From Tetmemena sp. SeJ-2015 (lineage: Eukaryota; Ciliophora; Spirotrichea; Sporadotrichida; Oxytrichidae): DNA of 19,115 nucleotides. Below the pieces are notes generated by a model. That model had not been told where the DNA came from and did not search any database. It was given only the letters and a program-made list of their open reading frames with translations. How positions within the stretch are numbered: the first letter of the stretch is position 1; each line of letters begins with the position of its first letter. The stretch covers positions 1 through 19,115 of the forward strand of contig JAJKFJ010021415.1 in NCBI GenBank assembly GCA_027382625.1, in the 5' to 3' direction. This document shows positions 1 to 8,834 of the stretch, one piece after another. The position numbers and the translations under genes were made by a program.

Positions 1-774
1 ACCAAATCTCAATCTCAATTAGAAGATGCAATTTAATATGGTTCCTTCCTTAATTTAATGTATTTATTTAAGCTATAATATATTAGATAAATATTTCTCA
101 TTAAATTCATCAATTATTTTAATTATATAGTTGTTGCCAAATATAGCGGTCTAATTGACAAATATAGGTTCAACCATGTCCCAAAATATTGCTCCACCTT
201 GTATCAGTGCCTTATTTTCAATTAAACTGTTGCTCTCGTCAATCTTAAGTGTGCAACTTAGATAATAAATTAAACTGCTAGTACTGATGAAAAACTTATT
301 TTTATTAAATTTAAATGCAAGTAAAGTAAAGAGCTCCTCCTGCTCCTTCATTAGTGAGAGAAATTTATTGATAGATTATTGCATTTTGAATAATCTCGTT
401 CGACGCAATAGATCTTTCAAATGTAGAGCTATCTATTCTCATCGTCTGAATATTTTTAATTCTTCATTATTATTTATATTACAATTATCATTATTTACTG
501 ATATTGCTCAAGTATAAAGAGCCACCTACTTGAGATTAGCAGTCTGAGAATGTAGAATTGGAAATTTGATACTTAATTAAAATACTTGAAGGTGGTTTAA
601 TCTGTAGATTTATATTTAAAAATAAAGATGATTAAGTAGTCTCTTGGATGAAAATAAAAATGAACATCGCTCCACCTGCTTGACTTCTTAGATTGGTAAA
701 AATACTACTTTCAACTACTAAACTTGCGCAATCTATGCATTGGATTGTTATAAATTATAAAGGTATTTTTACTT
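1..774 (-). CDS. Pmp-like beta-helix repeat protein, segment A (partial, runs off the left edge)
   Basis: Read with TAA/TAG = Gln, one minus-strand frame from about 774 to 276 carries three GG modules in phase: SLVVESSIFTNLRSQAGG (GG near 671), SQVGGSLYLSN (near 525) and NEGAGGALYFTC (near 337). Between them are the strand-like segments ISNSTFSDC and MRIDSSTFERSIAS. A fourth module, LIENKALIQGGAIFWD (near 195), is in a different frame. Removing a 19-nt GT-AG stretch at 257-275 joins it smoothly. After it comes VNQTAIFGNN, resembling the motif that often ends such repeat blocks in ciliate proteins, and the frame continues to base 1. Two TGA codons lie between the second and third modules. An acceptor-like TTTTTTAG precedes 774. 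The protein is probably extracellular or surface-exposed; its function is unknown. Repeat family is clear; exact exon structure is not. Confidence 0.7.
257..275 (-). other. Candidate 19-nt intron
   Basis: On the minus strand this stretch begins GTTTAA and ends CTAAG. Removing 19 bases restores one continuous frame between the module with GGALYFTC and the segment CTLKIDESNSLIENKA. Very short introns are known in several ciliate groups. A single-base indel near the same spot would also restore the frame, so this is one of two explanations. Confidence 0.4.
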
Positions 775-1019
775 CTAAAAAATTATCAATTTATTATATT
801 AGAAATGTATTTTATCGATTAATTTTTATAGAATAAGGACTAAATTACCATAAATTCCCAAAATTACAGCTCACCAATTAACAATAACACATATAAAACT
901 TTTATTATACTTATTTTCTACAAAAATACATATTTTCAAACAAATTTAGCAAAATAAAAGAATAATTTCCACCTTTATTCATAATAAGTTATCAAAAATT
1001 AAATAATCTTAAAAAAAAA
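775..1019. other. AT-rich gap between repeat segments
   Basis: Nearly pure A/T with homopolymers and no GG module on either strand. It may be an intron or spacer between segments A and B. I see no RNA gene or stable hairpin in it. Confidence 0.4.
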
Positions 1020-1945
1020 AATAGCATTAAAGACCGCCTCCCTTTGAAACATTATCTCCCTGACCTTTATCTTTGATTTGAGTGTCCTCAATAAAAACAG
1101 AGGACTGTTCAGAATAAATTGACTAAGTTCCATTTGAGCCTTCGAATACAGAGCTAGTAATTATCAGCAGAGATACATCTCCGCTTACATACAAGTCATC
1201 TCCATTTCCTGATTGAGCTATGCTATTTATGAAGTGACAATTTACTCTATTTTTTTTAAATCTGAAACAGTGAGGCTAGAAAAGTCAGAACCATAGACTG
1301 ATCCGCCAAAAGATGTCGCACTGTTAAAATTTATTTAGGTAGATTAAAATTTGCATCCTAAATAAATTTTTGATTTCTTTTACCAAAGGATATTCTGAAT
1401 TAAATTTTGAGATAATTAACTAAAGATTTAGCTCTTTAATTATAAGGATAAATAATTTTGAGATTTTACTATGTTTCAAAGTCAATCTCCCCCTTATTTT
1501 GAAAAAATCTATTTAAAATTCCTTGAAATATTTTATCAGAGAAGGTAGAGCTTGAAATGCTTATTGAGCTATCTCCTTGAGAAAATATTGCTCCTCCTTT
1601 AGAAGCATAGCCTCCATTGAAATTCTACAAAATATTTTAGAAAGTTGAGCCAGATATTTGAAGATCATTATTTAGAATAACATAGAGAAAGGTGCCGTAA
1701 ATGACACTGGCTCCTTGTTCTTAACGCAGGCTCACTAATTCTGCAGATTTAATTCTTAATTATAATTTAATTGATTGCGTAAATACTGTATTCTCAATAG
1801 TCAAATTTGTATAATCCATGATAATGGTTTAAGACTGTTCACTTGCCAAGTTATCTATAAAAGTGCAGTTTATAATCCTCACAAGGGCATAAATCAGTTT
1901 TATTGCGTTTCTTTGGGCACTATTCTTTCTAAAAGTGCTAAAATA
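1020..1945 (-). CDS. Pmp-like beta-helix repeat protein, segment B
   Basis: Minus-strand coding in three consecutive frames. From about 1945 to 1507 the frame contains INCTFIDNLASEQSQ, YTNLTIENTVFTQS, NNDLQISGSTFQN, then ASKGGAIFSQGDSSISIS with GG near 1592. After an A run at 1502-1507 (T run on the coding strand) the reading moves to another frame, with LGCKFQSTQINFNSATSFGG near 1300. After a T run at 1250-1257 it moves again, giving VNCHFINSIAQSGNGDD, SLIITSSVFEGSNGTQS and NVSKGGGL near 1037. The spacing of strand-like segments matches segment A, so it is probably the same gene or a close relative. Several TAA/TAG codons must be glutamine. The two changes at homopolymers look like one-base deletions; I cannot tell decay from sequencing error. 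Confidence 0.65.
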
Positions 1946-2052
1946 TTTAATATAAAGCTCATTATGTTTTATATTAAGAAAGTTATTCTAAAACAATTAT
2001 ACATTAAATAACAAAAAACAAATTAAAATATATTTTATACCAAAAAAACAAT

Positions 2053-2676
2053 ATGAAATATATTGATACCATTAAATAAATTTTCTTATCATTTATATAT
2101 TTTCAATTGAGTAAAGTGCTGTTCTGTATCAGGATAAATAGTTTAAATAGGTATTACAAATTAAATTAATTTAGAGATAATTTTTGCACCGATATAGTCT
2201 TGGAGCAAGAGGTTAAGAAATTAACAATTATTTTTTGTCTTGTCAGAGAGAACTCCAAAGATTCTTTTTCGCTTAATAAATCAAAAGCAAAATTATGTAA
2301 ACCATTTCAATTGAAAAGCGTGCGAGTTATAATTAGCCCGAAATCAAAAAAGAGAGAAAAATTACTTCAAAAGTTGAGAATGTCTAAACCTAAAAAATTA
2401 TCTATTCTACACTAAAAGGGAAGTGGTTAATATTAAATCTCTAGTGAGGATGTGTAAGAAAATGACTTTGGTAATGATTTGGACTCTCATGATAAAACAG
2501 TTTTAAGCTAGCCCTCAATCTTAAATAAAACTTTACCAAAAATGATTAGGGCAACAAATTTTATGAATTAACTTTTATTATTTTCTCATCCGATTTTATT
2601 TCAAAATTCATCTGGGAATATTTTATCTAATGTAAGATTTGGAGAGTTTGAGAACTTAGAAAGATAGTCTAAGTGA
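2053..2676 (+). CDS. Possible plus-strand ORF of 207 codons, function unknown
   Basis: The ATG at 2053 opens a frame that, with TAA/TAG = Gln, meets no TGA until 2674-2676. That is unusually long without TGA in this sequence. The product would start MKYIDTIKQIFLSFIYF, become lysine-rich in the middle (SPKSKKREKLLQKLRMSKPK near 2330-2390) and then acidic (SSEDVQENDFGNDLDSHDKT near 2440-2490). The plus strand is purine-rich in the middle part, as coding strands here tend to be. I recognise no domain. It lies between two minus-strand repeat segments, so it would be a separate gene, or a displaced tail-like piece of such a protein. The opposite strand also reads open here, so confidence is limited. 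Confidence 0.33.
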
Positions 2677-2689
2677 CTTTTGTGATATT

Positions 2690-3059
2690 TGGAGTTCTCT
2701 GAATTTCTCCTTTCTAATTAGGCACAGATATGTGAGCCATAGCCCAGATTATTGTAAAAGCTGATTCTCAAGCTACGTTTCTTTTACTATTTATGCCCCT
2801 AGTTTATTACTTAATTCCTCCATAAATCCCTAAATCATAATTATTTTAGAGGATTTCTTATTCAGTGGATGATCCTAAAACATCAATGACTTAAATTTTA
2901 ATTTCTTTTTTAAATTTAAGACTGATGTATCTTTCTCTGAGTAATTTTCTTCAAACTCTGAGTCATAAATATAAATAGTTTTATTAAAATCTCAACCGCA
3001 GAATCTGAGTTGATATTAATCACGCCTGCTTAAAAATAAATTCTTTCTAAGTCACCCTA
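2690..3059 (-). other. Probable coding stretch, frame uncertain
   Basis: The minus strand is purine-rich between about 2990 and 2800. One frame gives an acidic/basic sequence containing YDSEFEENYSEKDTSV and LNLKKKLKFKSL, like a cytoplasmic tail. Another frame gives a GG-type segment GIYGGIKQQ near 2815. I cannot decide between them. No conserved domain is recognised. Confidence 0.3.
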
Positions 3060-3558
3060 TTATTTGACATGACTGTGCGGGCAATAGTTGCGTAGGTAGT
3101 TTCAGAAATGAAAAGTATTTTCCCAAAAAATAAAAATATAATTATTATAATGACAATTAAATTATAAAATTATAATACTCCTCCAACTTTAGCTTAGTTA
3201 AAAGAAATATCTGAATCTAAGATATTTATCTGCGATGAATACATTCGCAAAACGCCACCATTTATTCTATAAAAAAATATAAAGAAATGAGAGCCTAAAA
3301 TAATAAAGACTATCATTCAATAGTTAAATTAAGAATATTCCTTGATTGTAGCTAATATTTGAAGATTTGATTTCTAAAAATGAATTTTTGGATAGGATAA
3401 TTGCATTTTGATAATTGCTAGAACAGTTTTGTAAAACCACTGATTAAAATAGTGCATAGGGCGAATTTTCAAGATAAAAAGACGAAGTGGTTTGATCATA
3501 TAGTTGAGCGTTTGTTTAGGTTTTGACGCAATGAATGTTAATAAATTCAGTAAATATT
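3060..3558 (-). CDS. Pmp-like beta-helix repeat protein, segment C
   Basis: The minus strand opens after an acceptor-like TTTTTTAAG (AG at 3559-3560). The frame gives TQTNAQLYDQTTSSFYLENS, QSVVLQNCSSN, NSFLEIKSSNISYNQG, the usual alternation of strand-like segments. After about 3330 a second frame gives INGGVLRMYSSQINILDSD and ISFNQAKVGGVLQFYN, with GG near 3254 and 3183. The join may use a short intron (a GTCTTT...TTTAG stretch near 3315-3290) or an indel. The hydrophobic run after the last module (several Ile and Phe, about 3170-3130) could be a membrane segment. This is the same repeat family as segments A and B. Confidence 0.6.
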
Positions 3559-3599
3559 CTTAAAAAATTATAAAATAATTTTATCATAAAAAAAGCTTA

Positions 3600-4850
3600 C
3601 TAGAAAACATAATAAGAGATCTAATAAAATAATGTTGCAGTTGGTTATGCTTAAATTCAAATTATTAGACTAGGAGTAGATGAAAGCACTTTATAAATAT
3701 GTTTGATTAGAGAAAATCACCTGTTGGAGATTAAAAATCCTGAATAGTTGTATTTGCTATGGACAGTAAAGATATCTCTTAGATTTAAAATAATCCTCCA
3801 GATTAGCTAGCTTAAAAATTTGCCAAATAAGTTTGCTGAAATATTAGCGTCATATATGGATTGTTTGAGTAAATTAATCCTCCTAGAGAAGATCATAAAC
3901 TTAAAACATATAATACAAATTCGACATTTGAAAAAATTTTATATGGCCAAAGATAGATAAATTGAATTAATGCATTTAACTTAAAATAATTCCAATTTTA
4001 ACATTTCTTAAAATTCAAAATTAAGTACAAGAAAGATGTAGAGTTGGTTATAGTAGTAGCTTAACCTTTTATAATAATCTGAGAGTCTTCTAAATCTGTA
4101 GTTGAAGTGTAAACTATGCTCATGACTCCTCCTCTTGATTTTCGCATATGAATTTGATATTTTTACATCAACTAGCTTAAATAAATAATATCTACCCTAT
4201 CATTCTCCTATCAGTCTGTATGACCCCGCCCTCATCAGCCTAATTATTTACAAAAGTTGATAAAAATGCTCCTTTAATTTTTAATGATTCCTGAATGAAG
4301 AATGATGTGTTGTAAAAATAGAAAACTCCTCCATATACTCCAAAGTTATTTAAGTAATTTGAGCCTTAGTCAAAGAATTTCGAAGAGATGAGTGAAATGA
4401 CACCTCCTCGCTAAGAAGTTTAGCAGTTTTAGAAACTCGAGTTCTTAATCGTCAATTCTATTGGTTATTTTCAATATATATAACTGATCTTTCAGCAAAA
4501 ATAATTAAAGCGTCTGCTCCTGCTAATAGCTATGCAAAGTCTGTTTTATAGTTGTCTTGGCATTTAAGATAAATTTAACGGTCAGACTTATAATGTTTAT
4601 CTACAGATTAGTGGCTTGTGAGTAAATAAATGACCCATCATTAACTATATCTTAAATCATGCCTTAATTTATTTTTTATAAGATATATTAAGATTGGAGC
4701 TACTGATTTGGGTGTATGAATTGGTTCCTCCATTTACAGAATTTGATTTTGAAGAAATATCTAGTTCGCTCTTCATTTCCTAAATGTAAAATATGCCACC
4801 TTTGCTAGCGGAAATATTTCTTGCATTAATTTATTAGATAGCTAAGCTTT
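3600..4850 (-). CDS. Pmp-like beta-helix repeat protein, segment D (core of the repeat array)
   Basis: This is the best-preserved part. From 4460 to about 4150 one frame has four features in register: LTIKNSSFQNCQTSQRGG (GG near 4405), NNFGVYGGVFYFYN (near 4327), SLKIKGAFLSTFVNNQADEG (near 4240) and GGVIQTDRR. From about 4135 to 3620 another single frame has RGGVMSIVYTSTTD (near 4123), SLGGLIYSNNPYMTLIF (near 3885) and ASQSGGLFQIQEISLLSIAN (near 3797). Upstream, 4840-4690 gives NISASKGGIFYIQEM and NSVNGGTNSYTQISSSNLNI. TAA and TAG appear many times inside modules. One TGA sits directly before SSLGGLIY. Frame changes occur near 4640, 4475 and 4150, mostly beside short A runs. The protein is probably a surface beta-helix of unknown ligand. 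Confidence 0.75.
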
Positions 4851-4859
4851 GAATGAAGG

Positions 4860-5030
4860 GGTTGTTATCATTAAATTTAAAGATATTTAAAATATATTTT
4901 CTCTACATTTTAAAATAATTTTTTTTGTTATTTTTTAGCTATTAAACTAAAATTATGAAATAATTGATTATTATATGATAGTAATTGCAATAAATCATAT
5001 GGTAAATTGGGATTAAATTTACATTAAATA
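4860..5030. other. AT-rich spacer
   Basis: Almost only A and T, with a T run near 4920. No module, ORF with family signal, or RNA structure is visible. It is likely an intron or spacer between segment D and the small exon near 5093. Confidence 0.4.
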
Positions 5031-5039
5031 AATATTTAT

Positions 5040-5093
5040 ATATCATATTTTTGTAAACAATTTTCCTTATAATGGAGAAAAGACCACCGTTTC
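5040..5093 (-). CDS. Small GG-module exon
   Basis: After the acceptor-like GTTGTTGCAG (AG at 5094-5095) the minus strand reads as split-codon GA followed by NGGLFSIIRKIV. The same pattern, CAG then GA or GG, then Asn and a GG turn, recurs at 15802 and 16361. The 3' end of the exon is not clear. Confidence 0.45.
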
Positions 5094-5224
5094 CTGCAAC
5101 AACAACATTAAAAATAAATAATTTATCACTTATCTTAATAAAATCCTTTGAAAATTAATTCTAAACGCATATATTTTAATAGAACATTTGTTGCATTTAT
5201 TAGAGACAAATTATATTATCCTAG

Positions 5225-6180
5225 TATTTAGTTAAATATGATCTATACGTGGAGATTTTTGGCCATAATTTGCTTTTCGTAGTAACCTTTTAGCATCAAT
5301 AAATGAGGCAGAATTTGCTAATTTAGGGGTGGGCGATTTATGATCGAAAAAATGCGAAATCAACATTGATCCTCTAGTTGGATATCAATGGCAATAGTTT
5401 AATGATCCCCTCTCTATAGATAGGGGAGCTCAGTCGGATAAAGATCACTATGGGAATAAAAGAGATAAGATTCAAGTATTTATCTCTCGAGTATAATTCG
5501 AGATTATAATTTTCTTATTCTTTTTTTCTCTCTCACTAGAGTCAACAATATGCATTTGTTTGGTAACGCTTGAACCTGAAAATTTGGATAACTGGGAGTT
5601 TTCCAAGGATAGTCTAGTGATATTTGAGTGCAGCAGATTTTTGAGACTTCATTTACTTGACACATTTTCTCGGGAGTTAGCTAATAAAATTAAGGATGTG
5701 ATAACGCCCTCCGGGATTGCTCCCAACCTCTCAATTAATGCCTTAAATTATCCTAATGCCTAGCTGGTGGAACTCGTATCTGTTGATTTTAATATACCTC
5801 CACCTTCAGCTTTCACTGTCAAGTTAGTCAAAGTCAAATTATTAATTTAAAACCCTAATATTTAATTGAAGACTTAGAGAATATCAGGCGTAACTTATGT
5901 ATTTAGGAATCCACTACTTTAAGATTCAATGTTAGCTAAAGTTATTTGTAAAACTAAAATGTAAAGTTGTATTAGACAAGACAATTTGAGTGATATTATA
6001 AGCATAGAATTTAAATTATTAAATAAAATTAAGGAGGAATTCAAGTCATAAAAATAAATGCCTATGGAAATACATGTCAACCCATGCCATAAAAATGGTT
6101 TAAAGGTCATATTAGCACCCCAGCTATTGACTCTAGCAGGATAACGCTTAGCCAAAAAATATCTGTTATTGCTGATTTAT
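5225..6180 (-). CDS. Pmp-like repeat protein, segment E, with five in-frame TGA codons
   Basis: One minus-strand frame runs unbroken for about 310 codons if TAA/TAG = Gln and TGA is sense. It starts with AKRYPARVNSWGANMTFKP, passes through INNLTLTNLTVKAEGGGILK (GG near 5797) and NITRLSLENSQLSKFSG, and ends in a less repetitive part with LISHFFDHKSPTPKLANSAS and LRKANYGQKSP. TGA codons fall at 5649-5651, 5472-5474, 5445-5447, 5430-5432 and 5385-5387; the first lies between repeat-like segments (SSKWSLKN). Tryptophan reads sensibly at all five. The repeat part is convincing. The last 80 codons could be another gene part. A plus-strand frame across 6060-6180 also reads open. Confidence 0.55.
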
Positions 6181-6560
6181 CTTAGATGAGTAAAAATGAC
6201 ATATGCCTCCAGATAGATCACTCAACTGTATTAGGTGACACTTTCAAATAACTGAAAGTAGAATATTAACAGTTGTATAGTTGAAATTTATCTGAAAAGA
6301 AACTCCAAATCAGTACTAAATATACTCTTTAAGCCTCTCGAGTTCTCTTTGCTGTTTTAACAAATATTATTGCTATTTTTGGCCCTTATGTCTGAAAAGA
6401 CAAAGGATAATTAATCTATGGTCTGAGTGATTCAAATAGGGGAGATATTTTCTTTTGGTGCCTAGTGTACACTACAACCCACGCACCCTTTAATTAAACG
6501 CTCTAATATATTTACCGAAGGATTTCTAATTTAATTTATTTCTAACTGAGAAATAAAAAA
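6180..6560 (-). CDS. Probable continuation of the repeat gene, frame uncertain
   Basis: The minus strand has one GG module, IQLSDLSGGICHFYSSK (GG near 6208), preceded by INFNYTTVNILLS, which fits the repeat pattern. The same frame stays open to about 6620 but loses the repeat character and becomes Gln/Arg/Lys-rich (QKQQQYLLKQQRELERLK near 6380-6330). The plus strand also gives a coherent frame here, for example GDIFFWCLVYTTTHAPFNQ near 6440-6500. I favour minus because of the module and its neighbours. Confidence 0.4.
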
Positions 6561-7276
6561 TGGCAGAACGATTGAGTTATGGCCACGGAATTCCCTCTTT
6601 CTTCGATAAGTCGACTTTAGGACTAGGTAATGGATAATAGATTTTACTTTCTAACTAACGAAATTTAATACATAGAATATCCCATCTGCTTAGGAGCTAA
6701 GGTATCACTAAATATATTTATAGTTGAGAATTCTGAGTATATATTAATTTTAGAATACTAGAAAATCATGTTGCTGCTCTTTAATTTTAATTTTCTTCTT
6801 TAAGTACAAAGCGTTTGCGAATTTTCCAAATCCTGTGAATTACTAATTGATGGTGAAAAATTTAATTTACTGCTAATTGAAGCAGTTTTATAGCTTGCCT
6901 CTGTTAAATTCAAAGCTGTAGCCTTTTGCATCTATCATCTAAAACTATTGAGGATAAGAAGCTCTGCTAGACCAATCTGTATCTCCGCAATCGTAACCGA
7001 AATCTTCAAATGAAACGCTGCTCTAGGTCTAAATTAAAATGCTTCCACTTTAAATATAATTGTAATAAGTCTAAAGGTTTTAGCTAATGCCGTAGAATAA
7101 GATTCCCTAATTTTTATCTAAGTTCAAATTGCTAATATATATTAATGTTTTGCTTAATGTCAGGTTCTTTACTTTTAGGTTAAAATTAAATGAAAATCGA
7201 GCGTAAAATATTTTAAGGTTGAATTAACTCTCAGTCACGTAGAAAACCCCACCCATGTCTGGAATCGAGAAATTCT
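6560..7276 (-). CDS. Pmp-like beta-helix repeat protein, segment F
   Basis: After an acceptor-like TTCTCAAG the minus strand reads NFSIPDMGGVFYVTESQFNL (GG near 7253), then VKNLTLSKTLIYISNLNLDK and NQGILFYGISQN down to about 7040. A second frame from about 7030 to 6560 gives KISVTIAEIQIGLAELLILN, NLTEASYKTASISSKLNFS, SKINIYSEFSTINIFSDTL and RGNSVAITQSFCHF. These are the alternating short strand segments of the family, with several TAA/TAG as Gln and one TGA (near 6945). The segment lies directly upstream of segment E and is probably part of the same gene. Confidence 0.6.
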
Positions 7277-7675
7277 TGAGAAGAATAATTTATAAAATTT
7301 TGACTACTATAAGATTCAATTTATTATCGTTATTTTAATTTATATCATTTAAAGAATGTTTCTCATCGTGATATTATTTGTATTGGCATTGAAAATAGAA
7401 TAATAGTTTTTAAATAAAGAGATATATAAAAAATTAGAAACTTAAAATTTGAATAATTTTATTCTTAAATTATACAGAACTAGGTAAACAGGATTTTAAT
7501 TTTCTCTTTATCCAAGAATTATAAGTAAATTTTATGATTTACCATGATTAAATAGAAAGAGAGATTTGATTTAAAATTTTCATGAAGTTTATAAATTCAT
7601 TTAATAATATATTTTTAAAGAAAAGAAAAAATTGTTTTTCGATTCAAATTATTTTTGCAATAGGTCGATTACTAC

Positions 7676-7781
7676 TAGAATATGTAATATTCATAAGACC
7701 TCCTCCTCCCAATCCAGAAATAAATATAAGATGAGTAATTTTAGACAGTCAAATTGTGAATGTACATATTTCCTTCTATAC
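7676..7781 (-). CDS. Isolated GG-module exon with splice-like ends
   Basis: An AG at 7782-7783 precedes the stretch and GTAGTA at 7675-7670 follows it on the minus strand. Within it, one frame reads TIWLSKITHLIFISGLGGGG then LMNITYS, with one TGA near the start. The glycine-rich turn and following strand match the other modules. It stands about 400 bases upstream of segment F across AT-rich DNA. Confidence 0.45.
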
Positions 7782-7789
7782 CTTGGATT

Positions 7790-8579
7790 TGAATAAACTT
7801 ATAAATAATTTTATATTTTTATTTTTTTAAAAATATAATTTCTTTGAGTTATAATAATTTTATAAGCTTACTGTAATTTTAAATTACAATTAATTAATTA
7901 AATTGTGATTTTAAAATGTTTAAGTCCATAGTTTTTGGATGCCACATTAGTGATAGTAACTTTTATAAATTATTATTATTAAGTATTAAATGACTCTTCA
8001 TTAAAATGAATTAAATTTCCTCTCTCGCATATAATCTATTAATAGTTGAATTAAATTAAAATATAATTAAATGGGGGTTTCCAACTGTAATCCCTATAAT
8101 TTAATTATACCATATATTTGAGTTTTAGCATAATACGATTGAAATATTTGATGCATGTAAAATAAGGTAATGTTGCATAGTTAGAATATAGTTGCAATTA
8201 AGATAATGTTTAATTAAAAGTTCCTTATGTTTTTACATGTATTTTTATTGCAATAAACCTTGTTGATTGAAAATAAGCATTAATAAATAGAAAATAACAA
8301 AATTTAAAAGCCGATCTTTGTTTCAAGCCATTTTTATTTTAAGTTGCTGTAATAGATGTTTAAATAAGATTTTATGATAATTATTGAGATGTTTTAAAAG
8401 TAACGTTTGAAATATTGAATAATTGGGATCTGTATACTTCAAATATTCCTGCAAATAAAAAACAATTTTATAAATATAATTTTGAAAACTGCATCAAATG
8501 CTTATATGCTCCTATACACAGAATCCGAATCTGAAAAAGTTAGGGGTCCAATTTTTTTTTCTATGTTTCTATTTATTTT
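7790..8579. other. AT-rich stretch without recognised genes
   Basis: Long A/T runs and many short TTAA/AATT words. I find no GG module, RNA gene or convincing ORF. It separates the last small exon from the mobile element. Confidence 0.5.
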
Positions 8580-8597
8580 TTAATTATTGAGAAAATC

Positions 8598-8682
8598 AGT
8601 GATTAAGTCAATAAATACAAATACCTTTAAATAACAGCCATTAAATTAATAATTGCCTAATTGGGGTTTGATGCTAAAGATT
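8598..8682 (+). repeat. Left terminal inverted repeat
   Basis: Begins AGTGATTAAG and contains TTAAATAACAGCCATTAAAT and GGGGTTTGAT. It pairs with the reverse complement of 10316-10406. Differences are a 2-base insertion after AGTGATTAAG, a 7-base gap before GGGG, and a few changes near the inner end. Confidence 0.9.
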
Positions 8683-8834
8683 GCGAATATATAACGACAA
8701 GTTTAAATAAGCTGATTAGAAAATAGGGATGCATTATTATAGCCTTCAGAGCTTTACTTGAGTATTTTCATACAATTCTTCCTCCCTTTGCTCATTCATA
8801 TGCATTCTTTTTTCTAATCGCGTTTTCTCTCACC

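Noticed and set aside
5419..5500. tRNA-like piece (GGAGCTCAGTCGGAT... and GATTCAAGT)
   Set aside because: The D arm does not pair and no acceptor stem closes; the minus-strand frame passes through it.
6050..6650. Plus-strand frame with GDIFFWCLVYTTTHAPFNQ
   Set aside because: The minus strand has a GG module here and continuous repeat protein on both sides. Open frames on both strands are expected when three stops are reassigned.
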